Source: Phycisphaerae bacterium
GTDB lineage: Bacteria > Planctomycetota > Phycisphaerae > Phycisphaerales > SM1A02
Direction: 5' to 3'
NCBI GenBank assembly: GCA_002722935.1
Contig: PBMX01000037.1
Coordinates: forward strand, 1-33,645
DNA length: 33,645 nucleotides
Within the stretch, counting starts at the first letter, position 1. Every line of letters begins with the position of its first letter. The position numbers and the translations under genes were made by a program. The notes under the pieces were generated by a model, which saw only the letters and a program-made list of their open reading frames with translations, was not told where the DNA came from and did no database searches. This document shows, piece by piece, positions 15,973 through 24,606 of the stretch.

Positions 15973-17919
15973 TCAGGTCGTGACCTTGATGGGTTCGGTG
16001 ATCACCACGGGAACGGTCTTGCCGTCCATCACGACACGGAGCACGCGGGTGATGTTCTCGACGCTGATTCCGGCTTCGGCGAGTTGTTCATCCCTCGAGC
16101 CCTGGTAGATCCAATGCTCGGGCAGCCCCATTCTGGTGATGCCGCGGGTGTCGAGTCCCATGTCGTGGGCAGCGGCGATGACGGCGCTGCCGAACCCGCC
16201 TGTGACGGTGTGATCCTCGATCGTGATGATCGGAACGTTCCGCTCGATGAGTGAACGGATCAGATCCCGATCCACGGGCTTGGCGAAGCGAGCGTCGTAG
16301 ACGTCGATCTTCGCATCGGCGCCGATGGCCTCGGCCGCCTCCACCCCGGAAAGCGCCATCACGCCGTACCCGAGCACCGCGGCGTCGGGAGTGTCGTGGA
16401 CCTGGAGGGGTCGTGCCTTCCCGGGTTCGAAGGGGGGGCACTCCTCGGCGAAACGTTCACTCACGCTGTCCCTTGGATAGCGAACGCAGGAAAGTCCCTG
16501 CTCGTAGGTCCGCATGAACTCGAGGGAAGCCCTGAGGCTCGGTTCATCCATGGCGGCCATGAGGGTTGCACCCGGGAAGACCGAGAGAATGCTGACGTCG
16601 CAGAACCCGTGGTGGACGGCTCCATCGCCACCGACGAGCCCGGCCCGATCAAGACAGAGCCTGACCGGGAGCCCCTGGAGGGCGACCTCCTGGAAGGCCT
16701 GGTCGAAGGCCCGTTGCAGGAAGGTCGAGTACACGGCGAAGAAGGGCTTGAGTCCCGTCTTGGCCATGCCCGCCATCATGTCCATGGCGTGTGATTCGCA
16801 GATGCCCGTGTCCCAGCTTCGCTCGGGGAAGCGATCGAGGCATTGCTTGACGCCCGTGCCGTCAGGCATGGCCGCAGTGCAGACCGTCACGGATTGATCA
16901 CGTTCCATCAGGTCGCACATGGCATCGGAGTAGGCAGCCGTGAAACTGCGACCTGAGGACTTCAACTCGACCCGGCATCCGTCGACACGGAACGGCTTCG
17001 GGGAGTGGAAGGTGGTCGCATCTCCCTCGCTGAACTCGTATCCCTTGCCCTTGACCGTATGCACGTGGAGGACCATCGGGTAGTGGAACTCGCGAACCTC
17101 GCAGAGCATGTCGACGAGGGTGGGGATGTCATGTCCATCGATCGGTCCGACCGTCAGGAGTCCGAACTTCTCGAACCAGTTGTCCTCGGTCACTGCTTCC
17201 TTCGCCATCTCGGAGAAACGATGCGACATGTCCCGAAGGGCTTCGCCACCCGGGATCGACTTGAAGAGGTCCTTGGCCGTTCGTTTCATGGAACGATAGG
17301 TTGAGTTGAGCCGGATGCGATCGAAGTACCCGGCAACGGCTCCCTGCGGCTTCGCGATGCTCATGCCGTTGTCGTTGAGCACCACGAGGAACTGTCGATC
17401 GAGCGTGCCTGCGTTGTTGAGGCCCTCCATGGCGACCCCGTTGACGATGCTTGCGTCACCGATGAGGGCGACGGTTCTCCGTCCATCGGGATTCTCAGCC
17501 GTGCAGGCATCTCCCTGGAGGAGGTCTCCACGGGCCATGCCGACCGCGGTCGAGATGGCCGTACCTGCATGTCCGACGGAGAAGAGGTCGAAGTTCGATT
17601 CGCGTGGTTCCGGGAAGCCGGCCATGCCACCTCGTTGTCGCAGCTTGTCGAGCAGGTGGGCCCTGCCGGTGAGGAGCTTGTGTGGATAGCACTGGTGCCC
17701 CACGTCGAAGAGGAGCCTGTCATGGCCGAAATCGAACACGTAGTGGAGGGCGATGGTGAGTTCCACCACGCCGAGATTCGGGGCAAGGTGGCCACCGGTC
17801 TGCTTCACCTGCTCGCAGATCGCCCAGCGAATTTCATCCGCCAGTACGGGGAGCTGGTCGACCGCAAGGGCCTTCAGGTCGGCCGGCGAATTGATGGTTG
17901 GAAGAAGTGTGAGTTCCAC
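15973..17919 (-). CDS. dxs: 1-deoxy-D-xylulose-5-phosphate synthase
   Basis: Dxs condenses pyruvate with glyceraldehyde-3-phosphate, using thiamine diphosphate, in the first step of the MEP isoprenoid pathway. The start codon is GTG; an in-frame stop a few codons upstream leaves no other start. The 648-residue protein begins with INSPADLKAL, then GGHLAPNLGVVELTIALHYV, SVGHAGTAIS, the thiamine/Mg segment GDASIVNGVAMEG with NDNGMSI, and the catalytic glutamate in CESHAMDMMAG. The segment usually reading DRAGLVGADGPTHHG is DRAGLVGGDGAVHHG. Length is normal (about 620-650). It lies 69 bp after the prenyl synthase gene; a strong hairpin fills that gap. No Shine-Dalgarno site is visible. Confidence 0.97.
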   Translation of the reverse strand: MELTLLPTINSPADLKALAVDQLPVLADEIRWAICEQVKQTGGHLAPNLGVVELTIALHYVFDFGHDRLLFDVGHQCYPHKLLTGRAHLLDKLRQRGGMAGFPEPRESNFDLFSVGHAGTAISTAVGMARGDLLQGDACTAENPDGRRTVALIGDASIVNGVAMEGLNNAGTLDRQFLVVLNDNGMSIAKPQGAVAGYFDRIRLNSTYRSMKRTAKDLFKSIPGGEALRDMSHRFSEMAKEAVTEDNWFEKFGLLTVGPIDGHDIPTLVDMLCEVREFHYPMVLHVHTVKGKGYEFSEGDATTFHSPKPFRVDGCRVELKSSGRSFTAAYSDAMCDLMERDQSVTVCTAAMPDGTGVKQCLDRFPERSWDTGICESHAMDMMAGMAKTGLKPFFAVYSTFLQRAFDQAFQEVALQGLPVRLCLDRAGLVGGDGAVHHGFCDVSILSVFPGATLMAAMDEPSLRASLEFMRTYEQGLSCVRYPRDSVSERFAEECPPFEPGKARPLQVHDTPDAAVLGYGVMALSGVEAAEAIGADAKIDVYDARFAKPVDRDLIRSLIERNVPIITIEDHTVTGGFGSAVIAAAHDMGLDTRGITRMGLPEHWIYQGSRDEQLAEAGISVENITRVLRVVMDGKTVPVVITEPIKVTT

Positions 17920-17943
17920 GCCGCAAATCCATGATCATGTGCC

Positions 17944-17976
17944 TGTCCCCCGCAGCCCCGCGGGCTCCGGAGGACA
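17944..17976 (-). terminator. Long intercistronic hairpin between ispA and dxs
   Basis: The minus-strand transcript can form a stem of 15 positions (13 Watson-Crick pairs, one G-U, one G-G mismatch) with a 3-nt GCG loop. It starts 12 nt after the ispA stop codon and ends 24 nt before the dxs GTG. No T-run follows, so it may act as an mRNA stability or processing element, or a Rho-type or partial terminator, that sets the ratio of the two isoprenoid enzymes. Confidence 0.55.
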
Positions 17977-17988
17977 TGGAAGTCTAGC

Positions 17989-18882
17989 CTATTTCGTTCG
18001 AATGGCCATGTATTGGCAGAGATCTTTGAGTGGATCTGCCGCATCGCCGATCGAGGCGAGCGACGTGAGGGCCTGTTCCTGCAAGTCCAGGACGACCTGT
18101 CTCGAGCGTTCAACCCCGAGGAGGCCGGGGTAGGTCAGTTTGCCCGAGGCCTCGTCCTTCCCGGTCGCCTTTCCGATGTGCTCGGCAGTCTGGGTGACAT
18201 CGAGGAGATCATCGACGACCTGGAACATCAGCCCGACGGCTTCGCCGTAGGCCGTGAGTGCGTCGAGGGTCTCCCCGGAGGCATTGCCGCAGAAGGCGCC
18301 CATGCGGCAGGCGGCCCTGAGGAGGGCTCCGGTCTTGTTCCGGTGGACGAGACGAAGCTGGTCTTCAGGCGCAAGATCGACGGGCATGCCGCCGAGCGTA
18401 TCGAAGACCTGCCCGATGACCATCGCCTTCGTCCCCTCGGCCAGTTCGCCTACGAGCATCGAGGCTGTTTCCTTCGAAGCGCCTCCACCGGTCAATGCCT
18501 GGAATGCAAGAGGCAGCATCAGGTCGCCGGCGAGAATGGCCATGGCTTCTCCGCTCTGGACATGGAGCGTGGGAGCTCCACGCCTGAGGAGGTCATTGTC
18601 CAGGGCCGGGAGATCGTCGTGAACGAGGCTGAAGCAGTGAACCAGTTCGAGGGCGGCAGCGGCATGCGTGGCGTCCTCGGCGGACCCGCCGCATGCTTCG
18701 CAGGAGAGAATCACCAGTGCTGGACGCAGTCGCTTGCCGCCTCCGAGAACTCCATGGCGTGTCGCCTCGAGGAGGTTCGGGGGAAGCTGGGCGTCCTCAA
18801 GGAGCCCTTCCAGTGCTCGCTCCACGAGGTCGGCCGTACGTGTGAAGAGTGATTCGTCCGTCATGGTCGGGTTCATGCTCAT
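17989..18882 (-). CDS. ispA: Polyprenyl diphosphate synthase (farnesyl/geranylgeranyl type)
   Basis: This trans-prenyltransferase joins DMAPP or allylic diphosphates with IPP. The first aspartate-rich motif is DDLPALD (about residues 89-95) with four residues between the Asp pair and third Asp, as in bacterial FPP and GGPP synthases. The second is VVDDLLD. GGGKRLRPALV near residue 47 binds substrate diphosphate. The two residues before the first motif are Val-His (FSLVHDD); without an aromatic residue at those positions the chain might reach C15 to C20, but this is weak inference. The start may be at 18882 or the ATG at 18864; neither has a ribosome-binding site. The gene precedes dxs and diverges from the ExbB-like gene. 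Confidence 0.94.
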   Translation of the reverse strand: MSMNPTMTDESLFTRTADLVERALEGLLEDAQLPPNLLEATRHGVLGGGKRLRPALVILSCEACGGSAEDATHAAAALELVHCFSLVHDDLPALDNDLLRRGAPTLHVQSGEAMAILAGDLMLPLAFQALTGGGASKETASMLVGELAEGTKAMVIGQVFDTLGGMPVDLAPEDQLRLVHRNKTGALLRAACRMGAFCGNASGETLDALTAYGEAVGLMFQVVDDLLDVTQTAEHIGKATGKDEASGKLTYPGLLGVERSRQVVLDLQEQALTSLASIGDAADPLKDLCQYMAIRTK

Positions 18883-18893
18883 GGTTCGACACC

Positions 18894-18922
18894 AGTCATA
18901 GGAGGCGAAGGTTTCGTATCAT
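18894..18922 (+). promoter_or_regulatory. Candidate promoter of the ExbB-like gene
   Basis: TATCAT (18917-18922, 5 of 6 to the -10) lies 7 nt before the ATG at 18930. AGTCAT (18894-18899) is 17 bp further upstream. The same AGTCAT-17 bp-TAnnATACCC arrangement precedes pgk. AGTCAT is a poor -35 match, so it is recorded because of the repeat. Transcription from here would give an essentially leaderless mRNA. Confidence 0.35.
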
Positions 18923-18929
18923 ACCCGCG

Positions 18930-19553
18930 ATGCAACCCCTGATTGAAGGCATGAAACTGCTTCTGGAACGTGGTGGTCCGGTGATGATCCCACTGCTGGT
19001 TCTGAGTATCTGCAGTTGTGCGCTCATCTTCGAACGCATCATCTTCTGGATCTCGTTGAATGGTCGAAGCGGCCAGGCCCGGATCGAGACGATCAACAGG
19101 GCGCTGAGGGACGGAGACGCATCTCGTGCAAGGGGCATGATCGAATCGGATGGCACCCCGTACGGGCGTGTCACCCGTGCACTGCTCGAGGATGGGCCGA
19201 CGGATGCGGTCGCTCTCGCCGCCGTCGATACGGTCAGGCCTCAGCTGGACAGGTACATGATCGCCCTGTCGACCATCATCACGGCTGCACCCCTGCTGGG
19301 CATCCTTGGAACGGTCATCGGGATCATCCAGTCGTTCCAGCTGCTGGGCTCGCAGTCGACCTTGACGGACCCGAGGGAAGTGGCCGGTGGAATCGCCGCG
19401 GCCCTGATCACCACGGCCTTCGGCCTGATCATCGCCCTCGTGACGCTCTTTCCCTACATGCTCTTCAAGAGCCAGTCGAACCGGGCGATCGGGCGACTTG
19501 AGACCATCATCGCATCGGCCCAGCACGGAATCGCCGTCAACGATTCGGATTGA
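18930..19553 (+). CDS. MotA/TolQ/ExbB family proton-channel protein
   Basis: The 207-residue protein has the three-helix layout of ExbB/TolQ. The first membrane segment is VMIPLLVLSICSCALIFERI, and the family motif with helix 2 is PLLGILGTVIGIIQSFQLL, followed by helix 3 in GGIAAALITTAFGLIIALVTL. Such proteins form a pentameric proton channel that works with ExbD/TolR to energise outer-membrane transport or envelope constriction. No ExbD/TolR gene is beside it; the next gene downstream converges. GGAGG lies 25 nt before the ATG, too far to be its site. An in-frame ATG at 18951 is an alternative start. Confidence 0.9.
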   Translation: MQPLIEGMKLLLERGGPVMIPLLVLSICSCALIFERIIFWISLNGRSGQARIETINRALRDGDASRARGMIESDGTPYGRVTRALLEDGPTDAVALAAVDTVRPQLDRYMIALSTIITAAPLLGILGTVIGIIQSFQLLGSQSTLTDPREVAGGIAAALITTAFGLIIALVTLFPYMLFKSQSNRAIGRLETIIASAQHGIAVNDSD

Positions 19554-19580
19554 TTCGACGTGCCGTTGATGCCGGAGCCG

Positions 19581-20510
19581 TCAGTCGACATCATCTTCGT
19601 GCGTGAAGTCCCAGGCCTCGGTCTCGCCGATGCGCTTGGCATCGTCGATCCAGCGACGCTGGTCGGCGAGTGCTTCGTGTGACAGGCCCTCGGCATGTCC
19701 GTCGGGAAACCAGCAGGCGGCCTCACCCGTGTATCGACCGATCGGGGCGTGGGCTTCCTGCAGGACGACGAGGTCCCCGATGTCATCGAGTCCCCACATG
19801 TACTCGCCTGCAAGGATGCGCGGCTCGACCAGCCAGCTCCCGCGCAGTTGGTCGCTCGTGATCGGTTCGGCCATCTCCTCGGTGGCATGAAATGATGAAC
19901 AGAATGCGACGACTTCGGTCGGTCGCTGGAGGCTCGAGATGCCCGTGATCACCAGGTTGGTCGTTGCACCGCTCTCGAGTTCGACGTTCGAGAATCTCAG
20001 CTGCGGCGTCTGGACGTGTGGATCCCACTTCGCCCACTGCCCACCGAGGTACCAGCCGTTGTAGCCGAAGCCCGGTGACAGGGCGACGTCCATGCCGGTT
20101 GCCTGGAAGTCCTCGACCGTCTGCTCCGTCGCGGGAAGATGACCGCGGATGATCGGCCAGGCGTAGTCGAGGTAGGGGAGGAGTTTCCAGGTCCAGTAGC
20201 CGGCGACGTTCTCGCTCGAGGCATCCCAGTCGGGAGCAGGAGGGATCTCCGTCAGGTCCGGGTAGACCTGGGCGCTGTCCTCCCGTTCCAGAGCGGCATG
20301 GTCCATCCAGCCGGGCACGATCGTGTCGCGATGGTTCTGGCTGTACATGAGCCATGCATTGCCCAGCTGGCGTATCCGGCTCAGTTCATCCGTCTTCAAG
20401 GAGGTCCTGTAGGCGGCACGAAGCCCGACCAGGATCAGCCCCATGAGGATGGCGACGATCGCGATGACCACGAGCAGTTCGACCAGGGTGAAGGCATGTC
20501 GTCTTGGCAT
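19581..20510 (-). CDS. Type IV pilin-like / type II secretion pseudopilin
   Basis: The start at 20510 (309 residues) yields RRHAFTLVELLVVIAIVAIL, a class III signal sequence cut by prepilin peptidase before Phe. The residue before the cut is Ala where Gly is usual. The mature protein has the N-terminal hydrophobic helix with Glu5, then a large globular domain with WYLGGQWAKWD, and ends near ACWFPDGHAEG, the DGH-type C-terminal motif of the large planctomycete pseudopilin family (DUF1559-like). The substrate or system it serves is unknown. The open frame extends upstream to 20819 antisense-like across ispG and is not coding there. It is 43 bp downstream of ispG. Confidence 0.87.
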   Translation of the reverse strand: MPRRHAFTLVELLVVIAIVAILMGLILVGLRAAYRTSLKTDELSRIRQLGNAWLMYSQNHRDTIVPGWMDHAALEREDSAQVYPDLTEIPPAPDWDASSENVAGYWTWKLLPYLDYAWPIIRGHLPATEQTVEDFQATGMDVALSPGFGYNGWYLGGQWAKWDPHVQTPQLRFSNVELESGATTNLVITGISSLQRPTEVVAFCSSFHATEEMAEPITSDQLRGSWLVEPRILAGEYMWGLDDIGDLVVLQEAHAPIGRYTGEAACWFPDGHAEGLSHEALADQRRWIDDAKRIGETEAWDFTHEDDVD

Positions 20511-20553
20511 TGCCTGAAGTGTACGTCGTCGGAGGGCTGCCGGATGCAGTTCT

Positions 20554-21825
20554 TCAGTTCCCCTCGATCGTGACCTGCTCCACCTGCCCGGCGGCGATCT
20601 TCTCGGCGCCGCTGCCGAGTTCCCCGATCGGGTCGGGGGGCACGATCTCGACCTTCTTCTCGCCGAGGGTCGCTTCGCCGTTGCGGACTCGGTCCTGGAA
20701 GCGACGGCACTCATCGAGCAGTGCATCGAGGATCTCCTCTTCCTTGACATTGGCCACGCGTTCACCCTGAACGTAGATGATCCCACGGCGATCGCCGGCG
20801 AAGACGGCGACATCGGCACCCTCGGCCTCGCCGGGTCCGTTTACGACGCAGCCCATCACCGCAACCTTGATGGGCAGTTCGATCTCGTTGGCGAGTTTCT
20901 TGCGTACTTCCTGGACGAGGGTGAACAGATCGACCTGGATGCGTCCGCAGGTGGGGCAGGCGATCAGTTCGGCGCCGCGCCGCGTACGAAGCCCCAGGGA
21001 ATAGAGCATTTCAAGTCCGTCCTCCACCTCGTGGACGGGGTCGCTTGCATAGGAGATCCGGATCGTGTCACCGATGCCGTTGGCGAGCAGTGTGCCAAGG
21101 GCCACGACGCTCCGGATGGCGCCCGTCTCCTTCGGCCCGGCGTGCGTCACTCCCAGGTGCAGCGGGTAGTCGAAGCGGGCCGCGATCTCCGTGTAGATGT
21201 CGATGATGAGCCGAGCGTCCATCGACTTTGCGCTGATGCAGACGTCATGGAAGTCCTTGGCCTCGAAGATCTCCATGTACTCCTCGAGTTTCGCGATCAT
21301 CAGTGCAAGCAGGTGCCCCTGTCGCCTGTCGGCGAAGAAGCGACCCAGTTCCTCGGCTCGCTGCTGCTTGTCCTTCCGCTCGATGATCGAACCCTCGTTG
21401 ACGCCTACGCGGATGGGAATGCCCCGATCACGACAGGCATCGATGACGGCGTTCACCTGGTCCCGGTCGTTGATGTTGCCGGGATTGAGCCTGATCTTGT
21501 GAATGCCGGCTTCGACGGCTTCGATCGCACGTTTGTAGTGGAAGTGCACGTCGGCGACGATCGGCACCTTCGTCTGGGCGAGGATCTCCGGGAGTGCCTC
21601 CGTGTCCTTCTTCTGGGGCACGGCGACGCGGACGACGTCCGCCCCGGCCTCGGTCATGCGATTGATCTCCGCCACGCACTCGTCGATGTTCCAGGTGTAG
21701 CCCGAGGTCATGGTCTGCACGGAGACGCCGGCTCCGCCGCCCACGAGGACGCGGCCGGTGCGGTCGTCACCGATGCTGATCTGCCTGGTCTGCTTCCTGT
21801 CGAACATCACCTGATTGTAGGGCAT
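20554..21825 (-). CDS. ispG: 4-hydroxy-3-methylbut-2-enyl-diphosphate synthase
   Basis: IspG (GcpE) converts MEcPP to HMBPP in the penultimate step of the MEP pathway. The 423-residue protein has the TIM-barrel segments VSVQTMTSGYTWN, GADVVRVAVPQ, PIVADVHFHYKRA and IRLNPGNIND. The [4Fe-4S] ligands are in ACPTCGR and GCVVNGPGEAEGAD. This is the shorter bacterial form without the plant-type insert. An internal ATG at 21807 is possible, but 21825 fits better with the close spacing to topA (8 bp). Co-transcription with miaA and topA upstream and the pseudopilin downstream is likely. Confidence 0.97.
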   Translation of the reverse strand: MPYNQVMFDRKQTRQISIGDDRTGRVLVGGGAGVSVQTMTSGYTWNIDECVAEINRMTEAGADVVRVAVPQKKDTEALPEILAQTKVPIVADVHFHYKRAIEAVEAGIHKIRLNPGNINDRDQVNAVIDACRDRGIPIRVGVNEGSIIERKDKQQRAEELGRFFADRRQGHLLALMIAKLEEYMEIFEAKDFHDVCISAKSMDARLIIDIYTEIAARFDYPLHLGVTHAGPKETGAIRSVVALGTLLANGIGDTIRISYASDPVHEVEDGLEMLYSLGLRTRRGAELIACPTCGRIQVDLFTLVQEVRKKLANEIELPIKVAVMGCVVNGPGEAEGADVAVFAGDRRGIIYVQGERVANVKEEEILDALLDECRRFQDRVRNGEATLGEKKVEIVPPDPIGELGSGAEKIAAGQVEQVTIEGN

Positions 21826-21833
21826 GCAGTCGC

Positions 21834-24431
21834 TCAGGAGCCCGCATTCTCCGCTTCCTCAGGCGTGACGTCGGGGTGGATCTCGAGTTGATCGTCGTCA
21901 TCGACGATGAGAAGGACATCAATCGGGGTTCCTTCCTCGATCACGCGTCCTTCGAGGTCCTTGATGATGACCTGGGGGTTCTCCTTCTCGTGCGAGGCCA
22001 GCGCATTCTCGAGTTCCTCCCGCTTGGCGTCCTCGAGTTCCGTCCACTTGCCTCGCCCCCTGCACTTTGGGAATCCCGAGCAGCCGAGCCACGGGCCACG
22101 TTTGCCGTTCCTGAGATTCAGGGTCTTGTCGCACTTGCTGCACGGGATGTCCGTCTCCAGGGGCGGGATCGATGGGTACTTGATGCCCTTCTTCTTGTCG
22201 AGATTCACGACCATTTTCACATCCGGGTAGTTCACGGAAGCGAGGAAGGGGCCGAAGCGTCCACTTCGAAGAACCATCGGCGAGCCGTCCTCCGGGCACT
22301 GGACGTTCACGCGCTGGATCAACATGGGCTTGCCGTTGCGATCCACCGTGGCGGCGAACTTGCAGTCCGGGTAGGAGGCGCAGGAGATGAAGCGTCCATT
22401 CTTGCCGAGTCGATACTCGGTCCGTGCGCCGCACTCGGGACACTTGTAGATGGCCGGTTCCGTTTCGGCCTTCGCATGGGTCATGTGCTCGTAGGCGTAT
22501 TCAAGCGAGTCCGTGAACGGTCCGTAGAAGTCCTTGAGGACCTTGACCCAGTCACTTTCACCAGCGGCGATGCTGTCGAGGTCGGCTTCCATGAGCTTCG
22601 TGAACCCGATGTCCATCAGCGTCGGGAAGCCCTCGACAAGTTTGCCGGTGACGACTTCGCCGAGGAAGGTCGGGTGGAATGAGCGTTCGAGTTTCTCGAC
22701 GTAGTTCCGCCGCTGGATGACGTCGATGATCGAGGCGTAGGTCGAAGGTCGACCGATCCCTTCCTTCTCGAGCTGCTTGACGAGGGCCGATTCGGAGAAG
22801 CGCGAAGGCGGCGAGGAGAATCGTTGCTCTGGATCGAGGGCGAAGGGAGCAAGTTCATCGCCTTCCTCGAGGCTCGGCAGGGTCTGTTCGTCCGATGCCG
22901 GGATGCCGCTTGCGCGATAGAAGCCGTCGAATGCGAGGACCCTCCCGTTGGCCTTGAAGACGGCGCCCGTATCGGTATCGCTCCGTGCGAGTCGAACTTC
23001 GGTGCGATCCCACTCGGCGGGCACCATCTGCCCGGAGACGAAGCGGCTCCAGATCAGCCTGTAGAGCTTGCGCAGGTCATCATCGAGTTTCTTCGGCAGT
23101 GAATCGGGATGACGGGTCGCATCGGTCGGACGGATCGCCTCGTGGGCTTCCTGGGCCGAGCGATTGGTCGAACTGTGGTGGACGGGTTTCTCAGGAAGGT
23201 ATCGGTCGCCGTATTCCGACTTGATGTACTCACGGACCTGCTTGATCGCCTCGGGCGAGACATGCGTCGAGTCCGTTCTCATGTACGTGATGAGTCCGAC
23301 CTGGCCCTCGCCTCGCACCGTGATGCCCTCGTAGAGTTTCTGGGCCGCTCGCATGGTTCTCGATGCGGTGAAGCCCAGAGCGCTCGCGGCCGCCGACTGG
23401 AGGGAACTCGTTATGAACGGCGCGCCCGGGCGAGACTTGGACCGTGTCTTCGTAATTCCATCGACCCGGTAGAGCGTCGAGGGGTCCGGTGTTCCGTACA
23501 CGACGATCCGTCGACTTGCCGGTCCCTTGCCGGCGGGATCCTCAACGACTTCCGTCGACACGTCCGAGAGCCCGATGGCCTCCGCCATGCGCTCGATCCG
23601 CCCGATGTGTTCTGGTTCATCATGTCCGTCGGCCTGGAAGGCTTCGGCTCCGACCGACAGGTCGAACCGTGCTTCATCGAGTTCGACGAGGGAGGCCGCG
23701 AGACCGTTGTGTTCGCCCAGCCACCGGTTCCGCTCCTTCTTCGTGACCGGCTTGTCGTCTTCGCTCGTCTCGTGAAGGGATGCCCATGCGGTCTCCAGGT
23801 CTTCCCGCCTGGAGGGATCGACTGCGAAGAAGCCCTGGACCTCCCAGTGCTCGTCGGGAACATGGGCGCGGATGAGATTCTCCCGTTCAACGATCATCCT
23901 GACAGCGACCGACTGGACACGGCCGGCGCTGAGGCCGCCCGCCACTCGTTTCCAGAGAAGTGGCGACACCTGGTAGCCGACGATGCGATCGAGGATGCGG
24001 CGTGTCTGCTGCGCATTGACACGGTCCATGTCGATTGCATGCGGGTTGGCGAATGCCTGCTCGATCTGCGCCTTCGTGATCGCGTTGAACACGACACGCT
24101 TGGCGCTCGCTGGATCGATCTTCAATTCCTCGGCCAGGTGCCATGCGATGGCTTCGCCCTCGCGGTCGAGGTCCGTTGCGAACCAGACCTCGTCGGCGCC
24201 CTTGGCGAGTTTCTTCAGGTTTGCGATCACCTTCTTGCTGCCGGGGGACACGACGTAGGAGGGAGTGAAATCCTTCTCGATGTCCACGCCGGGAATCGGC
24301 TGGCCCTTGGCGCTCTTGGGCAGGTCACGCACATGGCCGACCGATGCCTCGACCACGTACTCCGGACCGAGGTACCGGTTGATGGTCTTGGCTTTCGCCG
24401 GTGATTCCACGATGACGAGCTGCTTGCCCAT
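21834..24431 (-). CDS. topA: DNA topoisomerase I (type IA)
   Basis: TopA relaxes negative supercoils by nicking and passing single strands. The start at 24431 (865 residues) gives the canonical MGKQLVIVESPAKAKTI and has AGGA just upstream; the frame is open to 24515 but adds nonconserved residues. Toprim motifs are VESPAKA and ATDLDREGEAIAWHL. The catalytic tyrosine is in GLITYMRTDSTHVS. The C terminus has three zinc-ribbon units. The first (CPECGARTEYR, CASYPDCKF) and third (CSKCDKTL, CSGFPKCRG) keep four cysteines. The second (CPEDGSPM, SVNYPDVKM) has lost three. An acidic tail of about 60 residues follows. An insertion around residues 225-310, with NRWLGEHNGL, is long relative to the E. 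coli enzyme. Confidence 0.97.
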   Translation of the reverse strand: MGKQLVIVESPAKAKTINRYLGPEYVVEASVGHVRDLPKSAKGQPIPGVDIEKDFTPSYVVSPGSKKVIANLKKLAKGADEVWFATDLDREGEAIAWHLAEELKIDPASAKRVVFNAITKAQIEQAFANPHAIDMDRVNAQQTRRILDRIVGYQVSPLLWKRVAGGLSAGRVQSVAVRMIVERENLIRAHVPDEHWEVQGFFAVDPSRREDLETAWASLHETSEDDKPVTKKERNRWLGEHNGLAASLVELDEARFDLSVGAEAFQADGHDEPEHIGRIERMAEAIGLSDVSTEVVEDPAGKGPASRRIVVYGTPDPSTLYRVDGITKTRSKSRPGAPFITSSLQSAAASALGFTASRTMRAAQKLYEGITVRGEGQVGLITYMRTDSTHVSPEAIKQVREYIKSEYGDRYLPEKPVHHSSTNRSAQEAHEAIRPTDATRHPDSLPKKLDDDLRKLYRLIWSRFVSGQMVPAEWDRTEVRLARSDTDTGAVFKANGRVLAFDGFYRASGIPASDEQTLPSLEEGDELAPFALDPEQRFSSPPSRFSESALVKQLEKEGIGRPSTYASIIDVIQRRNYVEKLERSFHPTFLGEVVTGKLVEGFPTLMDIGFTKLMEADLDSIAAGESDWVKVLKDFYGPFTDSLEYAYEHMTHAKAETEPAIYKCPECGARTEYRLGKNGRFISCASYPDCKFAATVDRNGKPMLIQRVNVQCPEDGSPMVLRSGRFGPFLASVNYPDVKMVVNLDKKKGIKYPSIPPLETDIPCSKCDKTLNLRNGKRGPWLGCSGFPKCRGRGKWTELEDAKREELENALASHEKENPQVIIKDLEGRVIEEGTPIDVLLIVDDDDQLEIHPDVTPEEAENAGS

Positions 24432-24533
24432 GATTCCTGCAGGTTCCTCGGTGGCTGCACCAGGGTGATCGGGGAGAGCCATGCCCTTGCAAACCCGGTC
24501 ATTGGTGCATTTCACTGCCTGTCGAACGGCGTG

Positions 24534-24561
24534 TTTGTATCGACCTTGGGCAGGCTGTCAA
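24534..24561 (-). promoter_or_regulatory. Candidate topA promoter
   Basis: On the minus strand a perfect TTGACA (24561-24556) is followed after 16 bp by TACAAA (24539-24534, 4 of 6). Transcription would begin near 24527, giving a leader of about 96 nt before the ATG at 24431. It lies in the 175-bp stretch between the miaA stop and the topA start. Confidence 0.5.
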
Positions 24562-24606
24562 GGAAAAATGATTTGAACCGGCCTGATCAATGGTGCATTC
24601 GAAGGG

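Noticed and set aside
18013-18852. 279-codon plus-strand open frame
   Set aside because: It is antisense to the prenyl diphosphate synthase, which carries both aspartate-rich motifs.
19538-19577. Hairpin between the ExbB-like and pseudopilin genes
   Set aside because: CAACG and CGTTG can pair, but the stem is short and the loop long. It is likely chance.
23109-24404. 431-codon plus-strand open frame
   Set aside because: It is fully antisense to topA, has no family motif or ribosome-binding site, and is explained by the GC-rich codon pattern of topA.
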